Shown in pieces: positions 7,060 to 14,285 of a stretch of 17,650 nucleotides of DNA. This DNA is from Candidatus Heimdallarchaeota archaeon. GTDB taxonomy: Archaea; Asgardarchaeota; Heimdallarchaeia; Heimdallarchaeales; Heimdallarchaeaceae. Both the position numbers and the translations under genes were made by a program. The stretch covers positions 1 to 17,650 of the forward strand of contig JAGLOH010000009.1 in the NCBI GenBank assembly GCA_023139025.1. Direction: 5' to 3'. Numbering within the stretch: the first letter of the stretch is position 1; each line of letters opens with the position of its first letter. The notes beneath the pieces are model-generated. The model saw only the letters and a list, made by a program, of their open reading frames with translations. It did not search any database and was not told where the DNA came from.

Positions 7060-8546
7060 TTATTGTCTTCCTTCTCTTTTGAACTAGTTTCTGCTTTTGT
7101 GCCTTCATGATGTTTCTTTAGAGCTTTTTCAAACCCTTCAAGAATGACAGGATACTCCTCATCAGAGAGTGCTAGTCTGAAAAACTCGCTTTCTCCTTTG
7201 AAGCATGATTCAGCAATAGTCTTTTCTTTCACTAAATCCTTAAAGAAGTGATATATTCGGAATCCTTTTTGAATCTGAGTTGGCGAATCGTGCATATACA
7301 AATAGTTCATGTTTGCCTCTTTTAGATGAAGAAGAAGCGGTATTTCTATCGATATGATATTACTCTCAACAAGGGCTTTCATGACAAGAGGGGCTGATTC
7401 TAAATCAAAAATGTCTTGATTTTCTATAATTCTATAATATTCTTTATTTTCAACAATTCTTGAATCTTGAGTAATTTTTTCAATTATTTGTGCTGCTTTT
7501 CCGTGATAATTTTCCATTTTTCGTTTAAGCTCATCGTATAAATTGGTTCTGTCTCCTAAAATAACTGCAAGAGCTAAGCCATATTTCTTTATTTGACATG
7601 CTCCTTCTAACAGCCATAAATACTCTTCGGCATCTCTTGTTTGACTTTTACTTGTTTCTGTAAGAATAATATAATTGGTACCGAATAACAATTCTGTCCT
7701 GAATTGGGAGTTTCCTTCTACCAGAAGAGCAATCAATCTATCATACAATTTCTTAGTTTCGTTTGTTGTAAGCGATGAAAATGTTCTCCAATTACCATCT
7801 TTTTTCATTGGAATCTTCAGTTTAGACACGAAGGATGTACAAGCTTCTTCATTTCCAGTTAACCCCGGAAAATATGGGTTGATTGAATATTTCAAAGCTA
7901 AATGAATTGGAAGACTCTCTCTACCTGATATTCTTGTTCCTTTTGATTCTTCAAGTATCGCTTCTTCCTTCCCTTCATCTAGAATAAATCTGTTTATACC
8001 AATCAACTCTTGGCTCTTTGAGTCAACTTGCTTTTTTGCTAAACCACCTACTACAGCTAATCCTGAGAATTTTGGATAATCTTCTGTAAAATCTTTTGCA
8101 ATGAAATATGCTAGTCCTGCATTTGATAAGGCTATAACTGGAATTTCTAATTCCTTTAATGAAAGTGTTAAGATAGTATCCCATGGCAGCTTTAATCTCT
8201 TATCAATTGTGATTTTATTACCTATTATGATAATATTCTTTGCTTCATCTTTGAGGAGTTTACTAGGCAATTCTTTTACCTGAAAACCAATAAATATGTA
8301 TGTTAAATAGTTGATTTTCTTAATTCGTTCATCCAAATCTGAGTTGTTATCAATAAAAATTATGTGACACCCTAAACCTATTTCTCTTAAACAGGAGACC
8401 AGAATACCAGATGCACATAAATTATCAGGGTTAACCTTGCAGATTATTACAAGATTTTCTTCTAAACCTTTAAGCAACTCAGAAATTTTGCCTGCCTTGT
8501 CCTTAAGGTCTTGAATTTTTTCATAGGGAACTTCTATAGATGACAC
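7056..8546 (-). CDS. Catalytically degenerate DHH-family protein (GAN/archaeal RecJ, Cdc45-like)
   Basis: The 496-residue protein lines up with archaeal GAN/RecJ: the opening strand-loop-helix, AGLAYFIAK (143-151), GLAVVGGLA (162-170), PYFPGLTGNEEAC (224-236), NWRTFSSLT (252-260), DAEEYLWLLEGAC (305-317) and ILGDR (329-333). GAN is a 5'-3' nuclease that binds GINS in the archaeal replisome. Here the metal ligands are gone: motif HxDADG reads KVNPDN (37-42, only D41 kept), the DHH motif reads GNK (109-111), the Asp after AVVGALG is lysine (about 171), and the C-terminal GGGH of the DHHA1 domain is absent (ESCFKGESEF at 446-455). The fold seems intact, the nuclease dead, as in eukaryotic Cdc45. 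The start is GTG at 8546. It lies between uS15 and pcc1, overlapping pcc1 by 4 bases. Confidence 0.85.
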   Translation of the reverse strand: MSSIEVPYEKIQDLKDKAGKISELLKGLEENLVIICKVNPDNLCASGILVSCLREIGLGCHIIFIDNNSDLDERIKKINYLTYIFIGFQVKELPSKLLKDEAKNIIIIGNKITIDKRLKLPWDTILTLSLKELEIPVIALSNAGLAYFIAKDFTEDYPKFSGLAVVGGLAKKQVDSKSQELIGINRFILDEGKEEAILEESKGTRISGRESLPIHLALKYSINPYFPGLTGNEEACTSFVSKLKIPMKKDGNWRTFSSLTTNETKKLYDRLIALLVEGNSQFRTELLFGTNYIILTETSKSQTRDAEEYLWLLEGACQIKKYGLALAVILGDRTNLYDELKRKMENYHGKAAQIIEKITQDSRIVENKEYYRIIENQDIFDLESAPLVMKALVESNIISIEIPLLLHLKEANMNYLYMHDSPTQIQKGFRIYHFFKDLVKEKTIAESCFKGESEFFRLALSDEEYPVILEGFEKALKKHHEGTKAETSSKEKEDNK

Positions 8547-8604
8547 TAGTTACCAATATCCTACAAAATAAAATAAATATAAAAAGATAAAAGAATATCG
8601 TAAC

Positions 8605-9057
8605 TTAGAGTAAAAGACCAGCAGTTTTTGGATCATATTTCCATTTTGTTGGAAAAATACCCTTCTTCTTATAGAATTTAACTAGCCTTCGAATCTTTGA
8701 TTCGATTAATTGTAATCCCCTTTTACTGTGAAGATCCTTCTTATTTTCTTCTAAATGTTTTCGTAGATGAGAAGCTTGTCTAACAAGATTAACTAAATCT
8801 TCAGGATATTTTGGCTTTAAATCTAAATCTTCTACAATTTTGCTCATTTTTGTGCCAAAAACTTCCTTTACATTGGAAATACCATATTGGTCTCGTAAGA
8901 TTACTCCAATCACTGCCGAAGATTGACCTTGTCTTCGAAGTTCTTCAATTTTTTTAACTACAAAATCCTTATCGTAAGGTATCCATTCTGGGGATTGATT
9001 CCTATAAGGTCGAGTTGAACTCGCTTGTCCTTTTCTTCTTGCGTGCATTCTTGCCAT
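8605..9057 (-). CDS. rps15: Small-subunit ribosomal protein uS15
   Basis: The 150-residue product begins MARMHARRKGQASSTRPYRN, the usual archaeal uS15 N-terminus. It continues through an extended domain (SPEWIPYDKDFVVKKIEELR) to the helical S15 core with HLRKHLEENKKDLHSKRGLQ and ESKIRRLVKFYKKKG. Archaeal/eukaryotic uS15 is longer than the ~89-residue bacterial form, as seen here. It binds the central domain of 16S rRNA. I chose the ATG at 9057 because GGTGA lies six bases upstream; a GTG at 9066 would place that binding site inside the coding region and add three residues. It follows the HAM1 stop by 13 bases and precedes the DHH gene by 58 bases in the same transcription direction. Confidence 0.93.
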   Translation of the reverse strand: MARMHARRKGQASSTRPYRNQSPEWIPYDKDFVVKKIEELRRQGQSSAVIGVILRDQYGISNVKEVFGTKMSKIVEDLDLKPKYPEDLVNLVRQASHLRKHLEENKKDLHSKRGLQLIESKIRRLVKFYKKKGIFPTKWKYDPKTAGLLL

Positions 9058-9070
9058 TAGTTTCACCGGT

Positions 9071-9643
9071 TTATTGCTTTGCGAAGGCGGTTAAGGAGGT
9101 GAATAATATTCGAAGGGACTTTTGACGGTGAGAATATAAATTCTTGGTTGCCAGTGTCATTTCAGCAAAAGTTTGTTCATTATCTTTTGGTTTAAAAATT
9201 GGATCAAATCCAAATCCTTTATCACCGACGGTAGAGAGAATTATTGAACCCTTTGTTATTCCTGTGAAGGTCTCTATAGACTTTCCATTGTGAAATGCTA
9301 TCACTGATTTAAAATATGCTCTCCTATCTTCTTTACCCTCCATTAGCTTTAATATTCCATCATTACTTATTGTTTTGAACACATATGAGGAATAAGGCCC
9401 TGGAAAACCATTCAGAGTTTCTATAAACAACCCTGCATCTTCAAGAAAGAAATTAAGTGCTTTTAGTTCAGGTTTCTCTTGAATTACTCTAGAACAACTT
9501 TTTCGTGCAATAATTTCAAGCGAATCGTCTTGAGGTTCTTCGTATTCATGATTATACCATTTAACTAACAAGTTGTACTCTTTAGCTATACTCGAAGCTT
9601 CTTCGTATTTTGAAGAATTGTGAGTTACAAAATGAATTTCCAT
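9071..9643 (-). CDS. rdgB: XTP/dITP pyrophosphatase (HAM1/RdgB family)
   Basis: The 190-residue enzyme has the family signatures: a substrate-binding N-terminus (FVTHNSSKYEEA, 5-16), the metal-binding acidic pair E68-D69 in LEDAGLFIE, NGFPGPYSSY (78-87), GFGFDPIF (143-150), TFAEM (158-162) and SHRQK (171-175). These enzymes hydrolyse deaminated purine triphosphates such as ITP, dITP and XTP to monophosphates, keeping them out of DNA and RNA. It heads the uS15-GAN-Pcc1-eS1 cluster, an association common in archaea. A TATA-like sequence around 9663-9670 would give a nearly leaderless transcript. Length and motifs are complete and I see nothing unusual. Confidence 0.93.
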   Translation of the reverse strand: MEIHFVTHNSSKYEEASSIAKEYNLLVKWYNHEYEEPQDDSLEIIARKSCSRVIQEKPELKALNFFLEDAGLFIETLNGFPGPYSSYVFKTISNDGILKLMEGKEDRRAYFKSVIAFHNGKSIETFTGITKGSIILSTVGDKGFGFDPIFKPKDNEQTFAEMTLATKNLYSHRQKSLRILFTSLTAFAKQ

Positions 9644-9710
9644 TACTATAGCTTTTCTAGGTTTTTATTAGTCTTTTTCTATGAAAGAGTTTAAATGCAA
9701 AAACTATTGA

Positions 9711-9718
9711 TTTATATA
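9711..9718 (+). promoter_or_regulatory. TATA element of the unknown 137-residue gene
   Basis: TTTATATA, about 55 bases before the ATG at 9768, is the strongest TATA match on the plus strand here. It predicts a leader near 28 bases that contains GGTGAA at 9757-9762. Confidence 0.6.
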
Positions 9719-9767
9719 TGTTAGAAGGATAGAGTGATATCCAAAAACTATAGCCTGGTGAAACTAT

Positions 9768-10181
9768 ATGGAAGAATTAACTCATTCAACAATTTACAAT
9801 TCTGCAGAGGATGTAACGATTGAAAAGGAAATCTTAAGTACTCTCTCGAAAGTCTCGGAGACAAATAGCATACTAAGTATTTATTCTATGAATGCCCGTG
9901 CAATTTACTTCTTTCCAGTAGCTTCTGATGTCTTTAAGCTAAGTATTCAAATTTTTCCTTTGACTCCTGAAATCGTTGCAAAAATTATGAATAACATTTC
10001 AAAAATATCTACAAAGGTAGTTTATAGTACCGGGTTATGTCTAATTGAAAACAGGTGTTTTTGGGAAGGTTTTTTGCAGGAAAAGGATTTAACTGTAGAA
10101 GTAGATGAAATTGAAACTAGTTTAGGTTCAATTGCTGAAGTATCTGGAATCACAATTGAAAAAGTGATTAAAACAGGTTAG
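9768..10181 (+). CDS. Unknown small protein, weak ACT/ferredoxin-like pattern
   Basis: A 137-residue acidic, soluble protein that I do not recognise. From residue 42 it shows a strand (RAIYFFPVA), a strand (VFKLSIQIFP), a helix (TPEIVAKIMNNISKI) and a strand (KVVYSTGLCLIE) followed by CFWEGFLQE. This order recalls half of an ACT or similar ferredoxin-like regulatory domain, but that is only a guess. The gene is credible: it has a good TATA box (9711-9718), GGTGAA (9757-9762) five bases before the ATG, and ends exactly against tfb, the two stop codons overlapping (10178-10181) on opposite strands. It is divergent from the HAM1-led cluster. Confidence 0.7.
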   Translation: MEELTHSTIYNSAEDVTIEKEILSTLSKVSETNSILSIYSMNARAIYFFPVASDVFKLSIQIFPLTPEIVAKIMNNISKISTKVVYSTGLCLIENRCFWEGFLQEKDLTVEVDEIETSLGSIAEVSGITIEKVIKTG

Positions 10182-11125
10182 TTTAAACTAACTTTCAGAT
10201 TAAGCACTCGAATAAATTCTTTGTATCTATTTCTCAATGTCACTTCAGTAATTTGACATGTTTTAGCAATTTCATTCTGAGGACATTTTGTTTTATTTTG
10301 CAATGCAGCTATATATAATGCAGCGGCAGCAAGAGAATTAGGATTTTTTCCAGCTGTAATTTTAGCAGCTTTCGCTTTAGTGAGAATTATTTGGGCATCA
10401 TTAAGTATTTTAGTTGAGAAATTAAGAATTGATGCGGACTTAGCGATACTACTTTCAGGACTTGCTAGAGGCATTTTTAGGTCTAAATGTTTTAAAAGAA
10501 GTCGGAAGTTCTTTGCTAGCTTTTTCTTACTTAATCTGGTTTTATCTGCAACATCTTCCAATGTCTCAGGTTGTTTATGTAGTCTGCAAGAAAGATATAG
10601 TGCTGCTGATACAAGAGCTTCAGTAGATCTCCCTCTAACTAAACCAGTTTTCAGAATCTTTCTATAAATCATTGCTGCTGTTTCTCGAACCTTAACTGTT
10701 AGATTTAGTTGACTACTTATTCTTTTAATTTCGTTCAAGGCTCTAAGCAGATTTCTTTCAGTTCCATATTGCAAAACAGCCCTACGCTGTAAAGTACGTA
10801 ATCTAAACATCTGGCTAGCTTTTTCTGGAGATATTGAATTTCCAAAAATATCTTTGTTTGAATAATCTATTAGTGTACCATAATGATCATAGGTAAGAAG
10901 ATTTTTTGGAGTTCCTGTTCTAGCTCTTTTGACATGTTGTTCTTTGGAATAAGCTCTCCATTCAGCAGTTTGATCAATATAAGAATCCTCTACTACTAAT
11001 CCACAGCTTCCGCAGCTCACCTCGCCTCTAGTGGCATCAAATGTAAGTTTCAATGAGTTGCAGTCAGGACACCTTGGAAGTGCAGCTTCAGTACTGGTTG
11101 TAATGTTAATAGGTTTCGGAGCCAT
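10178..11125 (-). CDS. tfb: Transcription initiation factor B (TFB)
   Basis: The 315-residue protein is a complete archaeal TFIIB homologue that recruits RNA polymerase to TBP-bound promoters. The N-terminal zinc ribbon has CPDC (19-22) and CGSC (38-41), then the B-reader/linker with EWRAYS (55-60). Two cyclin-fold repeats follow (about 125-215 and 225-310), marked by RGRSTEALVSAALYLSCR (164-181) and the parallel NPNSLAAAALYIAAL (261-275). The last helix-turn-helix (NEIAKTCQITEVTLRNRYKE, 284-303) is the part that contacts the BRE. A TATA element at 11168-11175 lies about 45 bases before the ATG, with GGTG in between. Its stop overlaps the stop of the convergent small gene. Whether the genome has further TFBs is not visible here. 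Confidence 0.96.
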   Translation of the reverse strand: MAPKPINITTSTEAALPRCPDCNSLKLTFDATRGEVSCGSCGLVVEDSYIDQTAEWRAYSKEQHVKRARTGTPKNLLTYDHYGTLIDYSNKDIFGNSISPEKASQMFRLRTLQRRAVLQYGTERNLLRALNEIKRISSQLNLTVKVRETAAMIYRKILKTGLVRGRSTEALVSAALYLSCRLHKQPETLEDVADKTRLSKKKLAKNFRLLLKHLDLKMPLASPESSIAKSASILNFSTKILNDAQIILTKAKAAKITAGKNPNSLAAAALYIAALQNKTKCPQNEIAKTCQITEVTLRNRYKEFIRVLNLKVSLN

Positions 11126-11167
11126 AATAACACCCTAGGGCTGTCTGGATATATCTTAACTATTGAG

Positions 11168-11175
11168 TATTTAAA
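11168..11175 (-). promoter_or_regulatory. TATA element of tfb, with possible BRE
   Basis: TTTAAATA on the minus strand preceded by GCCAAA (11176-11181), which may act as a BRE. The spacing predicts transcription starting near 11146, about 20 bases before the ATG. Confidence 0.6.
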
Positions 11176-11310
11176 TTTGGCTGAACTTTCCTACTCATTT
11201 TTTGGTAACTCAAAGTGGTAAAAAATGTAGAAAATTCGAATGAAAATTCCTTTCAAAGGACATAAATAAATAAGTTAATGATGAAAACTGTTAAAAACAT
11301 CACATTTGGC

Positions 11311-11325
11311 TAATAATTTAGTAAT
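11311..11325 (+). promoter_or_regulatory. Possible TATA element of eS6
   Basis: The AT-only stretch TAATAATTTAGTAAT lies about 25 bases before a plausible start near 11342, just ahead of the GGAG site. ATAAATAAATAA at 11262-11273 is an alternative. Confidence 0.3.
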
Positions 11326-11361
11326 AAGAAACAACAGTCCCTTAATCATGGAGTGCAAAAA

Positions 11362-11769
11362 ATGTCACAAAAAGCAGGACAACTTGAGTTTAAATTAAAT
11401 ATAGGAGATCAAAAAGGTAAATGCCACACCAAAATCGTTAGAGATGCTCAGGCAAATTCTCTAATTGGCTTAAAGCTTGGAGCTAAAGTTGAAGGGAATT
11501 TAATTGGTTTGCCTTCTTGGGAATTTACAATCACTGGTGGGAGCGATAGAGATGGATTTCCCCACAGAGCAAGTATTGATGGTGCTAGTAGAAGAAAATA
11601 CCTATTAAAGGGCGGTGTCGGATATAAAGTTCTACGCAAAGGTAAGCGTGTAAGAAAAGCAGTCCGTGGGAATACTATTTCTGAAGCATCATATCAAATT
11701 AATATGAAAGTTTTAAAAGCTGGTTCTAAGGCTTTAGAAGAACTAATCTCTGAAGTTAGTTCTAGTTAA
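11362..11769 (+). CDS. rps6e: Small-subunit ribosomal protein eS6
   Basis: The 135-residue protein matches archaeal eS6: LEFKLNIGDQKGKCHTKIV near the N-terminus, a GLPSWEFTITGGSDRDGFP core (the GGSDxxGFPM/H loop is diagnostic), and RKGKRVRKAVRGNTIS near the C-terminus. Eukaryotic eS6 has a longer phosphorylated tail that archaea lack, as here. I chose the ATG at 11362 because GGAG (11350-11353) lies eight bases upstream; a GTG at 11353 overlaps that site. It is divergent from tfb and convergent with a membrane-protein gene, with an inverted repeat between the two stops. It appears to be a single-gene unit. Confidence 0.94.
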   Translation: MSQKAGQLEFKLNIGDQKGKCHTKIVRDAQANSLIGLKLGAKVEGNLIGLPSWEFTITGGSDRDGFPHRASIDGASRRKYLLKGGVGYKVLRKGKRVRKAVRGNTISEASYQINMKVLKAGSKALEELISEVSSS

Positions 11770-11774
11770 TAAAA

Positions 11775-11794
11775 TAAGGGGAATTTATCCCTTA
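11775..11794. terminator. Inverted repeat between convergent eS6 and membrane-protein genes
   Basis: TAAGGG (11775-11780) and CCCTTA (11789-11794) form a six-pair stem with an eight-base loop. It is followed by a T-rich run on each strand, so it could end transcription from both sides. Confidence 0.45.
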
Positions 11795-11795
11795 A

Positions 11796-12275
11796 CTATT
11801 TCTTTTTCTCTTCTTCATCAGGAGATTCTGTGAAGAAAATATATACAATTGAGAGAATGATTGTCGAAATGAGCATTCCAAAAATGGTCCATTGCATAGC
11901 TGTAGTGTAATTTGTTTCTTGAGCTGATCCTGGTTTAATTGAAGTAATTATCCAAGTAATCAATATGGCAGTTACGGAAGAACTAACGAATGAACCCCAA
12001 GACGGTAAACTAGCTCTGATTTCTCTAAGAGTTGCTAGAGCTAACATTAGGAAGAAGTAGAAAATTGAAACAAGAAAACCAACTAGAATTGTCAAACCAA
12101 CATTGTATATTTCTGTTGGATCTTCCAAATATAATCCCTTTAACCAACTTGGAGCACTATTTAGATTCAAACCTGAAAAAATAAAAGCTAATATTAGAAC
12201 TGTTAATGCAATTATTGAACCTATGAGAAGTGTTCTGTTCTTTTCATCTTTCCAAATTCTTTCATATAAACCCAT
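11796..12275 (-). CDS. Four-helix integral membrane protein, unknown function
   Basis: A 159-residue protein with four clear hydrophobic segments at about 15-36, 58-83, 96-113 and 127-148. A charged N-terminus (ERIWKDEKNR) and a strongly acidic-then-basic C-terminal tail (SPDEEEKKK) both probably face the cytoplasm. The loop between helices 1 and 2 holds PSWLKGLYLEDPTEIYNVG. No catalytic or transport motif is visible and I do not recognise a family. GGAG at 12286-12289 lies ten bases before the ATG, and a TATA-like ATTATAC (12320-12326) lies upstream. It is divergent from the RNase P genes. Confidence 0.8.
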   Translation of the reverse strand: MGLYERIWKDEKNRTLLIGSIIALTVLILAFIFSGLNLNSAPSWLKGLYLEDPTEIYNVGLTILVGFLVSIFYFFLMLALATLREIRASLPSWGSFVSSSVTAILITWIITSIKPGSAQETNYTTAMQWTIFGMLISTIILSIVYIFFTESPDEEEKKK

Positions 12276-12319
12276 TTGAATTTGACTCCTATTCTGTTTT
12301 CTCCATTTTAGCAGGTTGC

Positions 12320-12326
12320 GTATAAT
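12320..12326 (-). promoter_or_regulatory. TATA element of the four-helix membrane protein gene
   Basis: ATTATAC on the minus strand, about 48 bases before the ATG at 12275, with GGAG (12286-12289) in the predicted leader. Confidence 0.4.
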
Positions 12327-12437
12327 GAAGCTTTATGACGAGGTTTCATAACCCAAGCAGTTTATTAACTTTTGGCTTTCTGATTTTATTACTGCAATAA
12401 GATCTTTCTTCTGCGATAGATGTTAGAGTATTTTTTT

Positions 12438-12447
12438 CTTTATACAT
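12438..12447 (+). promoter_or_regulatory. Possible TATA element of the RNase P operon
   Basis: CTTTATACAT follows a T-run and lies about 115 bases before the chosen Rpp30 ATG, which would leave a leader of some 90 bases. The rest of the 284-base gap 12276-12559 shows no convincing RNA or repeat. Confidence 0.3.
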
Positions 12448-12559
12448 TCTATCTAATGAAGCATATTAGTAAGTTTATGAGCTGTGAGTACTAACTACTA
12501 TGAAGGAAGATTTTTGAAGAAAGTAAGAAATTAAAGCTTAGTTGAAAGTGAAAATAAAC

Positions 12560-13405
12560 ATGTCAAACAGAGAGAATCATGTCAATAAAGTTCAGCTTTC
12601 TTTTGAAAGCAATGTATCCTTGATTGACGGTTCCACTGTACTAGATTTTATTGAAATTGCTAACATAACCAAGATACCTATTATGGCGGTTAATAACCTA
12701 ACAATTGATGAAAGAAACAAATTAATTGATGATGCTAGCATTTCTAAGTTTTCTTTAGTCTCTCCAGCCCACATGTATAATTTGTACTGTGATACAAGTT
12801 ACAATTTAGAACAAGCTATAACCGTTCTTCGAAACCATTTATTAGATATGGACTCAAATCAACACATCATTGTGACAAGAAAAAACATATCTGGTAAGAA
12901 TATAGATGAAATAAAGAGGAATCTACCAACAATTCGCTTTCAATATGAACTAATAGGTATTTTTTCAGAAACGAAAAACATACTGAAATGGGCAGCTAAT
13001 GACAGAAGAATTGATTTTTTTGCTGTAGACCTTAGTTCAAACATTTCTTCAATTGATGCCGCCCTTTGTTCCCTTATAAAACAAAATAATAAATTTGTGG
13101 AATTATCTTTAGCCTCTTTGTTAACTTCAGGCGATGATAAAAAATTTAGTCAATCATTACGAAACGGCAAGAAGTTGATGAAATTACTATTACAAAATCG
13201 CATCCCCTTCATATTCTCAATGAATCCAAAATCCCCATTACATCTACGTAATGGTTCTCAAATGAGATTTTTAGGGGAATTATTAGGCGTTTCATATAAT
13301 CAAACCAAGAAAGCTGTTTTTGAAAATCAATTTTCTGCCTTAATTTCAAATATTATAAAACTCCATGATTCTTCAATTTTTGAAGGGGTGAAGGAGGGTA
13401 TATAG
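12560..13405 (+). CDS. rnp3: Ribonuclease P protein component 3 (Rpp30)
   Basis: The C-terminal half of this 281-residue protein follows archaeal Rpp30. ELIGIFSETKNILKWAANDR is followed by RIDFFAVDLS, FVELSLASLL, then RNGKKLMKLLLQNRIPFIFS and HLRNGSQMRFLGELLGV, each equivalent to a conserved Rpp30 segment of the PHP-like TIM barrel. Rpp30 pairs with Pop5 in the RNase P holoenzyme that trims tRNA 5' ends. The first ~110 residues are more divergent than usual. I prefer the ATG at 12560, which has GTGAA seven bases upstream; in-frame TTG (12542) and GTG (12548) starts would add four to six residues. Pop5 begins immediately after the stop, which confirms the assignment by context. Confidence 0.88.
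   Translation: MSNRENHVNKVQLSFESNVSLIDGSTVLDFIEIANITKIPIMAVNNLTIDERNKLIDDASISKFSLVSPAHMYNLYCDTSYNLEQAITVLRNHLLDMDSNQHIIVTRKNISGKNIDEIKRNLPTIRFQYELIGIFSETKNILKWAANDRRIDFFAVDLSSNISSIDAALCSLIKQNNKFVELSLASLLTSGDDKKFSQSLRNGKKLMKLLLQNRIPFIFSMNPKSPLHLRNGSQMRFLGELLGVSYNQTKKAVFENQFSALISNIIKLHDSSIFEGVKEGI
13393..13397 (+). promoter_or_regulatory. Ribosome binding site deciding the TTG start of Pop5
   Basis: GGAGG, the strongest Shine-Dalgarno match in the window, sits within the last codons of Rpp30 and eight bases before the TTG at 13406. Confidence 0.7.
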
Positions 13406-13726
13406 TTGGTAATTATTACTAGAGATAGATACGTTGTTGTTAATGTTATAACTGATGAATCATATGTCAGTATGAATTTAATTAAAACCAAGGTTTGGCA
13501 AACCTATCAAAATGTTTTTGGTATTTCTGGATCTTCAAGCGCTGGTCTATATTTTGAGCATTTTGATGAAAAGAAAAAGAGTGGAATCATTAGGTGCTCT
13601 CATGATTCTCTTTCATCTTTACTTACAGTTTTAGCTCTTATTACAAAAGTAGATGGTATAGATGTAATCCTTCATCCAATCTATGTAAGTGGAGTAATTA
13701 ACAAAGCCAAGAAATATCTTACATAG
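13406..13726 (+). CDS. rnp2: Ribonuclease P protein component 2 (Pop5)
   Basis: The 106-residue protein fits the Pop5/Rpp14 family: RYVVVNVITDESYVSMNLIK at the N-terminus, a middle KVWQTYQNVFG helix, a GIIRCSHDSL segment equivalent to the conserved 'GIIR' strand, and a SGVINKAKKYL C-terminus like the family's SGTIKKA ending. Pop5 and Rpp30 together activate the RNase P RNA. The gene starts with TTG at 13406, directly after the Rpp30 stop. GGAGG (13393-13397) lies eight bases before it, inside the end of rnp3, and no usable ATG exists near the N-terminus. Translation is probably coupled to rnp3. Confidence 0.88.
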   Translation: MVIITRDRYVVVNVITDESYVSMNLIKTKVWQTYQNVFGISGSSSAGLYFEHFDEKKKSGIIRCSHDSLSSLLTVLALITKVDGIDVILHPIYVSGVINKAKKYLT

Positions 13727-13779
13727 TCATAATCCAAGACAACAATATTGATTAAATCCGACTTCAGATTTAGCTTAGA

Positions 13780-14265
13780 ATGAAGAATACCGATGATTCT
13801 TTGATTAAGGAACTGAATAGACCTTCTTGGGATGACTATTTTATGGGAATAGCAGAAATTGCTAAAACTAGATCTTCATGCATTAGACGACAAGTGGGGG
13901 CAGTTCTTGTCAATGATAAGCACCAAATTATTTCTACAGGTTATAATGGAGTTCCTCGTGGAATTGTTCATTGCACAAAAGAAACCTGCACTAAATTATA
14001 CGAAAAATCTGGTGAAAAAAATGAGGTGTGTCCAGCTGTTCATGCTGAGTTAAACGCAATAATACAAGCAGCTACTGCTGGAATTAGCTCTGAAGGAACA
14101 ATACTTTATTCTACAACAAGACCTTGTGGAAACTGTACAATGGCTATAATTAATGCTGGTATACGAAAAGTAATTTACATTGAGGATTATTCTGATCCCA
14201 TATTACGTTCAGGTTGGTTAGATTCCTCAGATGTAATTTTTGAGAAATATGATAAAAGTAAGTAG
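13780..14265 (+). CDS. dCMP deaminase (deoxycytidylate deaminase, ComEB-like)
   Basis: The 161-residue enzyme belongs to the cytidine/deoxycytidylate deaminase family. The zinc-binding and catalytic motif HAE is at 88-90 (in AVHAELNAI) and the second half PCGNC at 115-119 gives C116 and C119. NGVPRG (56-61) and the HCTKETC segment (64-70) before the HAE motif are typical of dCMP deaminases, so the substrate is most likely dCMP, giving dUMP for thymidylate synthesis. It follows Pop5 after 53 bases in the same direction and ends shortly before a T6 tract (14276-14281), so it is probably the last gene of that transcription unit. It has no functional link to RNase P that I can name. Confidence 0.92.
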   Translation: MKNTDDSLIKELNRPSWDDYFMGIAEIAKTRSSCIRRQVGAVLVNDKHQIISTGYNGVPRGIVHCTKETCTKLYEKSGEKNEVCPAVHAELNAIIQAATAGISSEGTILYSTTRPCGNCTMAIINAGIRKVIYIEDYSDPILRSGWLDSSDVIFEKYDKSK

Positions 14266-14275
14266 TGTAAGATTA

Positions 14276-14281
14276 TTTTTT
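14276..14281 (+). terminator. T-tract after dCMP deaminase
   Basis: Six T residues ten bases after the stop at 14265, placed just before the stop codon of the convergent WD40 gene. Confidence 0.45.
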
Positions 14282-14285
14282 AAAT

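Noticed and set aside
8576..8585. AT-rich TATA-like sequence between uS15 and the DHH gene as an internal promoter.
   Set aside because: The stretch is AT-only and fits a TATA box equally well on the strand where no gene follows; too weak to call.
11278..11284. A perfect C-box sequence (ATGATGA) in the gap before eS6, possible second C/D sRNA.
   Set aside because: No box D (CTGA) at usable distance, no D'/C' pair, no terminal stem and no recognisable rRNA guide.
12334..12383. ATGACGA followed about 45 bases later by CTGA in the gap before Rpp30, possible C/D sRNA.
   Set aside because: No terminal stem, no internal D'/C' boxes and no guide matching rRNA that I recognise. GCAGT/ACTGC nearby is only a 5-bp stem with a long loop.
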